Positions 17,170 to 24,353 of a DNA stretch of 60,107 bases are shown piece after piece (the first letter of the stretch is position 1; every line of letters starts with the position of its first letter). The DNA comes from Candidatus Zixiibacteriota bacterium (lineage in GTDB: Bacteria; Zixibacteria; MSB-5A5; GN15; FEB-12): positions 1-60,107 of the forward strand of contig JBFMGC010000015.1 in the NCBI GenBank assembly GCA_040752815.1, given 5' to 3'. The position numbers were made by a program, and so were the translations under genes. The notes beneath the pieces are model-generated. The model saw nothing but the letters and a program-made list of their open reading frames with translations. It did not search any database and had not been told where the DNA came from.

Positions 17170-18461
17170 CGGCCGAACACCCTTCTGAAAATCTGCTCGA
17201 CATGCCGAGTGTAATACTTAAGGTCAAAACATTCATCGATGTCCGGCTGGTTCAGGTACGACATCACCTCGGCGTCTTTCAAGAGCAGATCACGGAACAG
17301 CCCGTGGCCGCTTTGCGCGGCCATGGCGTTGCGCTGGACCATACGATATGCCTTCTCGCGCGAGCCCACCGGCCCGGTCAGTTTCAACAACACTCGCTGT
17401 GAGAACACCAATCCGCCGCGATAGTAGATATTCTCCAGCATCCGTTTCTCGTCCACTACCAGACCTTTAAGTACATCGGAGAATTTCTGAAGTCCGTAGT
17501 CAAGGATGATCGTCGCGTCGGGGATTATCACACGTTCGACCGACGAATGCGCAATGTCTCTCTCGTGCCACAGCGGTACGTTTTCCATCGCCGGCACCGC
17601 GTACCCGCGCAGAAGACGCGCAATCCCGCAAATCCGCTCAGCAGTGATCGGATTCCGTTTGTGCGGCATGGCCGAGGAGCCTTTTTGGCCCCTGGCAAAA
17701 CCCTCGGAGAGTTCACCGATTTCAGTTCGCTGCAGATTGCGGATCTCCGTGGCGAATTTCTCCAGCGATGATCCAATCAGAGCCAGCGAACATATGTATT
17801 CCGCATGGCGGTCGCGCTGGATCACCTGCGTGGACACCGGGGCCGGTTTCAGGCCGAGCCGCTTGCAGACATCCTGTTCGACTTTGGGATCAAGATTCGC
17901 ATAATTGCCCACCGCGCCTGAAATGGCGCCTACCGATATGGTTTCAACAGCTTTGAGGAAGTGTTCGCGTCGACGCTGCAATTCGGCGTACCAGACGGCG
18001 AACTTCAGGCCAAGCGTAGTCGGCTCTGCCAGTACCCCGTGAGTTCTGCCGATACAGGATGTGTATTCGTATCGCCTCGCGAGTCGTTTGATTTGCCGAA
18101 GCACGGCCACAAGTTTCTTATCGATCAGCGCCGAGGCCCGCTTCAACTGCAGAGAGAGAGCGGTGTCGAGCACGTCGGACGATGTCATCCCGAAATGAAG
18201 ATACTTGGCCGGTTCGCCGACGAATTCCGAGACGGAAGTGAGGAACGCGATCACGTCGTGGTTGACTTCGGCCTCGATCTCATTTATTCGCTTTACATCG
18301 AACTTCGCTTTCGCGGCGATGGTCTTAGCCGCTGCGGCAGGAATAATCTTGTAACGTGCCATCGCGCGGGCCGCGGCCACCTCCACATCAAGCCAGGTCT
18401 GAAACTTGGACTGCTCGGCCCAGACCGCCCCCATTTCCGGTAGTGTGTATCGCTCTATCAT
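17166..18461 (-). CDS. purB: Adenylosuccinate lyase
   Basis: A 431-residue fumarase-superfamily lyase acting twice in purine synthesis (SAICAR to AICAR, adenylosuccinate to AMP). The start [14 protein letters not shown] at 18461 is the family N-terminus; the 35 upstream residues of the longer ORF lie within the transaldolase gene. Signature loop [12 protein letters not shown] (~residue 260) carries the catalytic Ser, and [12 protein letters not shown] and [14 protein letters not shown] (catalytic His) are present. It overlaps the transaldolase gene and psd by 4 nt each. Confidence 0.95.
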   Translation of the reverse strand: MIERYTLPEMGAVWAEQSKFQTWLDVEVAAARAMARYKIIPAAAAKTIAAKAKFDVKRINEIEAEVNHDVIAFLTSVSEFVGEPAKYLHFGMTSSDVLDTALSLQLKRASALIDKKLVAVLRQIKRLARRYEYTSCIGRTHGVLAEPTTLGLKFAVWYAELQRRREHFLKAVETISVGAISGAVGNYANLDPKVEQDVCKRLGLKPAPVSTQVIQRDRHAEYICSLALIGSSLEKFATEIRNLQRTEIGELSEGFARGQKGSSAMPHKRNPITAERICGIARLLRGYAVPAMENVPLWHERDIAHSSVERVIIPDATIILDYGLQKFSDVLKGLVVDEKRMLENIYYRGGLVFSQRVLLKLTGPVGSREKAYRMVQRNAMAAQSGHGLFRDLLLKDAEVMSYLNQPDIDECFDLKYYTRHVEQIFRRVFGR

Positions 18462-19108
18462 CTTGCTTTGGGCGCTTTCTTGAAATCGTCCAAAAACTTT
18501 TGAAGTCCGATATCGGTCAGCGGATGCTGGATGAGCTGTCTGATCACACCAAGAGGCATGGTGCACACGTCGGCGCCGATACGGGCCGCCTCGACCACGT
18601 GCATCGGATTCCGCACCGAGGCTACCAGCACTTCGGTCTGAAAGACGTAGTTGGAATATATCTGCACGATGTCGGCGATAAGCGCCATGCCGTCCGATGA
18701 AACGTCATCGAGACGCCCCACGAACGGCGAAACATACGACGCGCCGGCCTTGGCGACAAGCAGGGCCTGCGACGGAGAAAACACAAGGGTGGCGTTGGTC
18801 TTTATGCCCCGATCATGAAGCGTCTTGATTGCCGTCAGGCCGTCCAGAATAGTTGGAATCTTGACAACGATGTTATCCGCGATCCTGACCAGCTCTTCGG
18901 CCTCACGGATCATTCCGGCGGCGTCAGTGGCGATGACCTCGGCAGAGACGGGGCCGTCGACGATCCTGCAGATCTCCGAGAGCAGCTCGCGGTACGGCCG
19001 CGTTTCTTTGGCGGCCAGCGACGGATTCGTGGTCACGCCGTCGAGAATGCCCATGGCGGCGGCTTCTCTGATTTCGTCGAGGTTGGCAGTGTCAATGAAG
19101 AATTTCAA
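18458..19108 (-). CDS. Transaldolase / fructose-6-phosphate aldolase (short FSA/TalC type)
   Basis: A 216-residue TIM-barrel aldolase of the small transaldolase family. It shows [16 protein letters not shown] at the N-terminus, [11 protein letters not shown], and [15 protein letters not shown] with the Schiff-base lysine (~residue 83), then [32 protein letters not shown]. The transaldolase versus fructose-6-phosphate aldolase choice depends on a few active-site residues and is left open, though most bacterial members of this length act as transaldolases in the pentose phosphate pathway. It lies 14 bp after truA and overlaps purB by 4 nt. Confidence 0.93.
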   Translation of the reverse strand: MKFFIDTANLDEIREAAAMGILDGVTTNPSLAAKETRPYRELLSEICRIVDGPVSAEVIATDAAGMIREAEELVRIADNIVVKIPTILDGLTAIKTLHDRGIKTNATLVFSPSQALLVAKAGASYVSPFVGRLDDVSSDGMALIADIVQIYSNYVFQTEVLVASVRNPMHVVEAARIGADVCTMPLGVIRQLIQHPLTDIGLQKFLDDFKKAPKAR

Positions 19109-19122
19109 AGCGTCTCCTTCGC

Positions 19123-19881
19123 TCAGTAGATCACCCTTACCAAGTACAGCCCGCAGGCCGGAGCGGTAAAGGCCACTCGTCGTCCGTTCGGAGTGGACAA
19201 CATATCCGAAAACGTCTCGGGTGTCAAGTTGAGCTCGTTGTCGTCGGGATCAAGCGTCGTCTGGTTGAGCATCGCGCCGACCAGCGAACGGACCATGCCG
19301 TGCAGAAACCGATTCGCCCTGATTTCATACACCATGAGCGGACCATATCGATACCAGCGGGAATGCTCCACCCGGCAGACATTGTTTTCCTTGCGCGACG
19401 CTACCACACAAAAGGGCGAGAAATCGCGCTCTCCGAGCACTTTCGCCGCCGCATCCTGAAGACGCCCGAAGTCAACATGCTGCCGAAACTGGTACCGAAG
19501 ATTCCGGTACAGGGCGGAAACTTCGTGCGACACGAGATAGCGATACTGTCTCGATTTGGCGCTGAAACGGGCATGAAAACCTTCCGGGACTTCGGCGGAT
19601 GAAAGCACGCGTATATCGCCACGCAGGTAGTAATTCAGCGCGGGCGCATAGCGCTCCGGCTCGAGACGATGATCAATCAGGAAATTAGCAACTTGTCCCA
19701 GCGCGTGCACGCCGGCGTCGGTGCGCCCGGCTCCAATCAGGTTGACCCGTTGACCGGTGGTCCTGAAGATCGCGTCGGTGAGACGTCCCTGTATCGTGTC
19801 GCCGTTATCCTGAATTTGCCACCCGGAATACGCCGTGCCCTCGTACTCGATCAGGAGGCGGATGTTTTTGAGATCGCTCAC
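19123..19881 (-). CDS. truA: tRNA pseudouridine(38-40) synthase
   Basis: A 252-residue TruA that isomerises uridines 38-40 in the tRNA anticodon arm. The catalytic Asp is in [18 protein letters not shown] (~residue 57). Other family elements are [21 protein letters not shown] at the N-terminus, [21 protein letters not shown], and [14 protein letters not shown] near the C-terminus. Its start forms a 4-nt ATGA overlap with ecfT, so it should be translationally coupled to that gene. The gene order truA after ecfT is common in many bacteria. Confidence 0.95.
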   Translation of the reverse strand: MSDLKNIRLLIEYEGTAYSGWQIQDNGDTIQGRLTDAIFRTTGQRVNLIGAGRTDAGVHALGQVANFLIDHRLEPERYAPALNYYLRGDIRVLSSAEVPEGFHARFSAKSRQYRYLVSHEVSALYRNLRYQFRQHVDFGRLQDAAAKVLGERDFSPFCVVASRKENNVCRVEHSRWYRYGPLMVYEIRANRFLHGMVRSLVGAMLNQTTLDPDDNELNLTPETFSDMLSTPNGRRVAFTAPACGLYLVRVIY

Positions 19882-20684
19882 GCGCGGGTTGCCCCAAAAA
19901 GGATCAGCAAAGCTACGGTGGTGCCCAGCGCAAAGAGGGCTGAACTCAGATCAAACCGGGTGCGCGTGAAGAACGTGCGCGGTTCGCCGCTCCGATAGCC
20001 GCGAGCTTCCATCGCCAGCGCCAGTTCATCGGCTCGGCTGATCGCGGCCACTAAAACCGGGATGATAATTGACGTCGTTTTTCGGGCGCGGGCGAGGAGG
20101 TTACCGCTGAAATCGACGCCTCGTATAATCTGCGCGTTGCGGATTGTGAGAAACTCCTGGTGCAGTATCGGTATGAAGCGAATCGCAATGAAAAGCACCA
20201 GGCCGATATCGTCCGCGGGCACGCGGAGTTTTTTCAAAGGCCGAAGTAGTTTCGCGACCGCCTCGGCCAGGTCCGACGGCGAACTGGTCAGCGTAACGAG
20301 AAACACCACACTGACAAATAACAGCAGGCGGAGCGAAAAGAAGGCCGCTCTGGAGAGCGCCTCCTCCCGCACTGTCCAGCCGAATAGCTCGAAAACGGGA
20401 CGGCTGTCGTGTCCGGAAAAGATCAGATGATATACAAAAGTAATTGCCACGAGAATGAGCACGGGCCGGAAGTTTCGACCAATTACGCCGGGAGCAATTC
20501 CTGAGGCCATCAACCCGGCCAGCAAGGCAGACAACACCACAAGATAGAACAGGATCGAGTCGGTGAGCAGACCGAGAATCATGACTGCGACCACCGGCGC
20601 CAGCTTGGCGCGGGCATCGAGGCGGTGCAAGTACGAATCGAGCGGCCGGTAATGGCCGAGGAGCATGGGTGTGGCGCTAATCAT
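19878..20684 (-). CDS. ecfT: Energy-coupling-factor transporter transmembrane protein EcfT
   Basis: A 268-residue membrane scaffold of ECF vitamin transporters, with about five or six helices and the conserved N-terminal YLHRLDARAKL. The coupling-helix motifs that contact the ATPases are visible: ARKTTSIIIPVL and then MEARGYRSG(E/A), the canonical A-R-G motif, at residues ~205-235. Neither EcfA ATPases nor an S component is adjacent: upstream is a noncoding stretch and the Feo operon. It is the first gene of the long minus-strand operon. An ATG at 20666 is an alternative start; no clear ribosome site favours either. Confidence 0.88.
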   Translation of the reverse strand: MISATPMLLGHYRPLDSYLHRLDARAKLAPVVAVMILGLLTDSILFYLVVLSALLAGLMASGIAPGVIGRNFRPVLILVAITFVYHLIFSGHDSRPVFELFGWTVREEALSRAAFFSLRLLLFVSVVFLVTLTSSPSDLAEAVAKLLRPLKKLRVPADDIGLVLFIAIRFIPILHQEFLTIRNAQIIRGVDFSGNLLARARKTTSIIIPVLVAAISRADELALAMEARGYRSGEPRTFFTRTRFDLSSALFALGTTVALLILFGATRA

Positions 20685-20700
20685 GACTGGTGTCTAATGA

Positions 20701-20732
20701 CGGTGCGCGGCAGACCTCCCGAGGCTGCCCGG
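20701..20732 (-). repeat. Fragment of the 92-bp dispersed repeat (reverse)
   Basis: The reverse complement closely matches the last ~30 bp of repeat copy 2, sharing CGGGAGGTCTGCCGC, with the outer bases also similar. The other two thirds of the repeat are absent. A different hairpin module at 20756-20779 lies where they would be, so this is a hybrid. Confidence 0.6.
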
Positions 20733-20755
20733 TTGTATGAGACGGCGAAGAAGCT

Positions 20756-20779
20756 GGTCGGGACCCTTGTGGTCCCGAC
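20756..20779. repeat. GTCGGGACC hairpin module
   Basis: A perfect 9-bp inverted repeat, GTCGGGACC and GGTCCCGAC, around a 5-nt loop, followed by AAGAAGTCGTCGAGACC. A diverged relative is at 735-759, again next to a copy of the 92-bp repeat. Confidence 0.65.
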
Positions 20780-20976
20780 AAGAAGTCGTCGAGACCCCGG
20801 CGTTGCAACGCACCGTATCGACCCACGTTGCTCCCCGCAACGGTGAAAAGGCGCCAGGGACGGAACCCTGCCGGTCAGAGTTTGAGACGGAGTCACGACG
20901 GCCAGCAATCGGGCCTGATCCCGGGCGATCAGGGTCATTTCCATGCTGCGAATATAGCGGAGATTCAATTACGAAG

Positions 20977-21153
20977 TCAATTCGAGGACTGACTCGATCC
21001 GGACCCTTGGTCCCTAGGCGGCACCGCCTGCACCAGGCGGCACTCGGAACAGGCACGACGCCTCCTGTGCCAGGTGACAAAGCGGTGCCCCAGGTAGACC
21101 ACAGCCCCTGCCAGCAAGGCCATCACCATAATGTTCTGCCAGAAATCTGCCAT
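20977..21153 (-). CDS. FeoB-associated Cys-rich membrane protein
   Basis: A 58-residue protein with one membrane helix (FWQNIMVMALLAGAVVYLGH), a basic stop-transfer (RFVTWHRRRR) and a CSEC pair, then a low-complexity tail. This matches the small FeoB-associated Cys-rich proteins that replace FeoC in many bacteria. Translation from 21153 overlaps the feoB stop by an ATGA; the longer ORF to 21249 lies within feoB. It is the last gene of the fur-feoA-feoB operon. A role in assembling or regulating the FeoB channel is from context. Note only one Cys pair is present. Confidence 0.8.
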   Translation of the reverse strand: MADFWQNIMVMALLAGAVVYLGHRFVTWHRRRRACSECRLVQAVPPRDQGSGSSQSSN

Positions 21154-23387
21154 CACAGCCCCGCTCTGCTGAAAAGCTGATAGGTTGCCATCGCCGCCAG
21201 ATACGCCAGCCCGGTCATATAAACAAACGCAATGACCGGGTACCTCCATCGTCCTGTCTCATGGCGGATAGTCACGAGCGTCGCGCCGCACTGTGCGCAC
21301 AGCGCGAAGAAGACCATGACCGACAGCGCCACAGCCGGGCCAAACACCGGCATGCCCTCGCGCGGGCCTGATTCCCACCGCGCCTGACGCATCTTCTCGG
21401 TCAGCGGCGACGAAGTCTCGTCTTGCTCGGTCCCCAGATTGTAAATCGTGCCGAGCGTAGCAATAATCACCTCTCTGGCAGGAAACGACGCCAGCGTGGC
21501 CATGGTGATCTTCCAGTCCCAGCCCAGCGGCTCAAAAGCCGGCGCGACCAGTCTGCCCGCCCGGCCAAAGTATGAATTCCGGATGTAAGCTCCGGCCTGT
21601 TCGTCTTTCAGGGCAGCCAGTTCAGCCTGCTCGGCGGCGCTGCCCGCCTGACCCTGCGTGGCATAGACCTGTCGGACGGTCTCCGCGCGAGCCTCAAATG
21701 CCGGCGTGAGAGCTTCGGAACGCGGGTAATAGCTCAAAGCCCAGATGACAATTGTGATTGCCAGGATTACCGTCCCGGCCCGCTCCAGGAACGACTTCAC
21801 GCGATTCGTGATGCGAATGAGTATCGAGCGCGGAGTGGGAATCGTGTACGACGGCATCGCCATCATAAAGGTTGCACGCTCCTGGTGATAAATCACCCGA
21901 TTGAGAATAAACGCGACTATGATGGCTGTTACCATACCCAGGGCATACAACCCTGTCAGTACCAGGCCACGGGAATTAAATATGCCGAGGTAGGCTTCGT
22001 GCGGGATGAATGCCGCTATCATAATAGCGTACACCGGCAAGCGCGCGGAGCAACTCATGAGCGGCGCGACCAGGATCGTCATGATGCGCAGCTTGCGGTT
22101 TTCGATAGTGCGGGTGGCCATGATTCCCGGCACCGCGCAGGCAAATGATGAAAGGAGCGGCACGAACGACTTCCCGGACAGTCCGCACCATCCGAACAGA
22201 CGGTCGACCAGAAATGCTGCCCGGGGCATGTAACCGGAATCTTCGAGAATGGCGATAAACAGAAAGAGAATGATTATCTGAGGAAGGAAGACCAGCACCG
22301 AACCGACTCCGCCAATTACGCCATCGACCAGCAGCGAGCGAATCGGCCCATCAGCCATCAACCCGCTCACATAGGCGCCGAGAGCGCCAAACTGAGAGTC
22401 GATCAGATTCATCGCCGGTTCGGCCCAACTAAAGACCGACTGAAACATGAACACCATGACCGCGAGCAGAATCAGCGGACCCAACAGGGGGTGCAGAAGG
22501 AACCGGTCCACCCGCTCCGATCGAGTAAGTCGCACAACCGCCGCTTCGCTTATTACCTCATGGGCAATCTGCGAGGCCCGCTCTGTCAGGGGGCGGGTCT
22601 CTCCCACCGACAGCGCACCAAACCGGGCGGTGACTTCGCTCCGGTATCCTTCAAGCACAGAGCGCTTGCCATCTCCCTCCGCGCTCAAAAACGACTTCTC
22701 AGCCGGGCCGCCGCGATCAAACAGTACCCGTATCCACTGGGCCTCCGTGCGATTGCCGTCGGTTGCAACCTCGCGGAGGCGGCTTGCCACGCGGAGAACT
22801 ACTTCGTCGTAGGCATTCAGAGGGAGAGGTGTCTGTTCGGGGATGATCGACGCGATGACTGCCTTTAGTCGATCAATCCCCTGCTCTCTGCTGGCCACTA
22901 CCGGCACAATCGGGATGCCGGGGAGCAACTGGCCCAGGCGAGTAGTATCAATCCGGGTGCCGTGGCGCTCGGCCAGGTCCATCATGTTCAGCGCCACCAC
23001 CACCGGACGGCCGACTTTGACAACTTGAAACAACAAGTACAGGCCGCGTTCCAGATTGGTGGCGTCAATTACGCACAGGATAATATCCGGGCGGGCATCG
23101 CCTTCGATGTCGCCACTCAATACTCGGGTGGCGATATACTCGTCGGGTGAGAAAGCGGAAAGTGAGTAGCTGCCGGGTGTATCAACCAGGTTGAAGCGGC
23201 GGACGATCTGCCCCGGCACTTCAAACGCGCCGATTGTGCGTTCGACCGTTACACCCGGATAATTGCCGACCCGTTGGCTGAGGCCGGTCAGAGCGTTAAA
23301 AAGCGTAGTCTTGCCGCAATTGGGATTGCCGCAAATGGCAACCGTCGTCTCCCGGGACATGATATCTGGGGAAAGCCGGTGGCTCAT
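21153..23387 (-). CDS. feoB: Ferrous iron transport protein B
   Basis: A 744-residue Fe(II) transporter. The N-terminal G domain has P-loop GNPNCGKTTLFNALTG (~residues 16-31), GVTVERT (switch I), DTPGSYSL (switch II), NMMDLAERHG (G4) and VPVVASREQGID (G5). The GDI-like helical region follows, then the membrane part from ~residue 300 with Gate motifs CAVPGIMATRTIENRK and, near the end, SFPAREVIIATLGTIY. The length is typical. It lies 24 bp after feoA and overlaps the small Cys-rich gene. The Fur-box-like palindrome upstream of fur should control it. Confidence 0.96.
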   Translation of the reverse strand: MSHRLSPDIMSRETTVAICGNPNCGKTTLFNALTGLSQRVGNYPGVTVERTIGAFEVPGQIVRRFNLVDTPGSYSLSAFSPDEYIATRVLSGDIEGDARPDIILCVIDATNLERGLYLLFQVVKVGRPVVVALNMMDLAERHGTRIDTTRLGQLLPGIPIVPVVASREQGIDRLKAVIASIIPEQTPLPLNAYDEVVLRVASRLREVATDGNRTEAQWIRVLFDRGGPAEKSFLSAEGDGKRSVLEGYRSEVTARFGALSVGETRPLTERASQIAHEVISEAAVVRLTRSERVDRFLLHPLLGPLILLAVMVFMFQSVFSWAEPAMNLIDSQFGALGAYVSGLMADGPIRSLLVDGVIGGVGSVLVFLPQIIILFLFIAILEDSGYMPRAAFLVDRLFGWCGLSGKSFVPLLSSFACAVPGIMATRTIENRKLRIMTILVAPLMSCSARLPVYAIMIAAFIPHEAYLGIFNSRGLVLTGLYALGMVTAIIVAFILNRVIYHQERATFMMAMPSYTIPTPRSILIRITNRVKSFLERAGTVILAITIVIWALSYYPRSEALTPAFEARAETVRQVYATQGQAGSAAEQAELAALKDEQAGAYIRNSYFGRAGRLVAPAFEPLGWDWKITMATLASFPAREVIIATLGTIYNLGTEQDETSSPLTEKMRQARWESGPREGMPVFGPAVALSVMVFFALCAQCGATLVTIRHETGRWRYPVIAFVYMTGLAYLAAMATYQLFSRAGL

Positions 23388-23411
23388 GGCCGAAACGGCA
23401 GCGCCGGAGCG

Positions 23412-23645
23412 CTACTTCTCATCCAGTTCGACCATCACGAGCGCCGCCTGCTCGTGGCGAAGCGAAAGACTGCCCCGGCCGATCTGAATCTGGAGCGGGT
23501 CTTTGAGCGGGGCATCGCGCAGGTACTTAATCTCACGACCGGGGGTCAGACCGAGTTCCGCGAGGCGACGGCACACCGGGCCATCGGTAACATAGCCGAT
23601 CACACGGGCGCTCTGGCCGGGGGCGAGTTTGTCAAGATATGTCAT
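23412..23645 (-). CDS. feoA: Ferrous iron transport protein A
   Basis: A 77-residue SH3-like FeoA: it has LAPGQSARVIGYVTDGPVCRRLAELGLTPGREIKYLRDAPLKDPLQIQIGRGSLSLRHEQAALV as consecutive family motifs (quoted loosely in order). FeoA binds the FeoB cytosolic domain and supports Fe(II) uptake. Its start overlaps the fur stop by 4 nt, so regulator and transporter are translationally coupled. Confidence 0.93.
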   Translation of the reverse strand: MTYLDKLAPGQSARVIGYVTDGPVCRRLAELGLTPGREIKYLRDAPLKDPLQIQIGRGSLSLRHEQAALVMVELDEK

Positions 23646-24124
23646 AGCTGTCCACTCTTTTCTACCGATGATCTCTTTCCAGCACGTACAGGAGCGCCGA
23701 GTTCATTCCTTCGGCGCTGCGTATCGCGGCACGCGGCACAATACCCCTGAATTTCGATCTTAAACCCCTCGGCAACAAAACTATGATTGCTGGCGGTTGT
23801 GGACAGGAAGTCGAGCACCTGGGCAGCATCGAACTCCACGAGACTTCGGCAGCCGAGGCAGTACAGATGGCCGTGTGGGGCGTCGCTGACCCGATCATAG
23901 CGGGTGACCCCGTCGCCGACATTCACCTCCGATGCCAGCCCCACCTGGCAGATCAACTTCATGTTGCGCCAGACTGTGCTGTAGCCGACCGACGCATCTT
24001 TCTTCCGCACCCTGTCATACAGCTCGTCAACCGAGACATGTTTGTCCATCTCGAAAAACGAGCGGAAGATGAGCTCTCTCTGGGAAGTCATCTTGTAGCC
24101 TTTGGTTCGGAGAAACTCTCGCAT
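23642..24124 (-). CDS. fur: Fur-family transcriptional regulator
   Basis: A 160-residue metalloregulator. The winged helix spans ~1-85 (TSQRELIFRSFFEMDKHVSVDELY, with recognition helix VGYSTVWRNMKLI). The dimerisation domain has the metal site HGHLYCLGC (~residues 89-97) and the second structural Cys pair CAAC (~130), so a structural Zn is likely. The C-terminal ~25 residues are a basic, low-complexity extension longer than usual. It heads an operon with feoA, feoB and a Cys-rich gene, behind a promoter with a Fur-box palindrome. It is therefore most likely Fe-responsive and autoregulated; Zur or PerR cannot be fully excluded from sequence. Confidence 0.9.
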   Translation of the reverse strand: MREFLRTKGYKMTSQRELIFRSFFEMDKHVSVDELYDRVRKKDASVGYSTVWRNMKLICQVGLASEVNVGDGVTRYDRVSDAPHGHLYCLGCRSLVEFDAAQVLDFLSTTASNHSFVAEGFKIEIQGYCAACRDTQRRRNELGAPVRAGKRSSVEKSGQL

Positions 24125-24175
24125 CTAACTCGGTCCGTCGCTAGTTGAATTCCGATTTCATCTCTTCTACCTAAA

Positions 24176-24196
24176 TGAAAACGAAATTCATTTTCA
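24176..24196. promoter_or_regulatory. Fur-box-like operator
   Basis: A 21-bp palindrome with halves TGAAAACGAA and TTCATTTTCA around one central base; 9 of 10 positions are complementary. Size, AT-rich character and 10-1-10 symmetry fit a Fur box. It begins 9 bp downstream of the fur promoter -10 and so covers the predicted start site and early transcript, a position suited to iron-dependent repression of fur-feoAB. Confidence 0.75.
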
Positions 24197-24204
24197 CTTA
24201 GCTC

Positions 24205-24232
24205 AAGATATATGGATCGGCGGGTTTGTCAA
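24205..24232 (-). promoter_or_regulatory. Sigma70-type promoter of the fur-feo operon
   Basis: On the minus strand, -35 TTGACA (24227-24232) and -10 TATCTT (24205-24210) are 16 bp apart. Transcription should begin near 24198, at the edge of the Fur-box-like palindrome, giving a leader of ~75 nt to the fur ATG. Confidence 0.75.
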
Positions 24233-24298
24233 GACCTTGAGGGGAGATTTTATCCGGAGTTTTGCTAGGGAGATAAGAAAATGCTGCTCAATAGATTA

Positions 24299-24329
24299 CG
24301 GCCGGCCAACTATCGGTTGACCGGCCGCT
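24299..24329. terminator. Possible hairpin terminator after the M6 protease gene
   Basis: Inverted repeat CGGCCGG...CCGGCCG with an inner CAAC/GTTG stem, lying ~25 bp past the protease stop codon on the minus strand. No U-run follows, so termination by it is uncertain. Confidence 0.4.
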
Positions 24330-24353
24330 GTGAATACGTAGACCGGAAGGTAA

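Larger units (their letters stand above)
20685..20976. other. Repeat-rich intergenic stretch between feo and ecfT
   Basis: About 290 bp with no credible gene; ORFs here are translations of repeats. It holds a fragment of the 92-bp repeat (20701-20732), a strong hairpin (20756-20779), GTTGC/GCAAC and CCTGATC/GATCAGG (20914-20932) palindromes, and presumably the ecfT promoter, which I could not place. I looked for cobalamin and TPP riboswitch core motifs and did not find them. Confidence 0.55.

Noticed and set aside
20681-20968. Minus-strand ORF of ~95 residues in the feo-ecfT gap
   Set aside because: Its sequence is the translation of the repeat modules, with no protein-like features.
20685-20976. 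Cobalamin or TPP riboswitch upstream of ecfT
   Set aside because: None of the conserved core sequences of these classes was found on the minus strand; the hairpins here belong to repeats.
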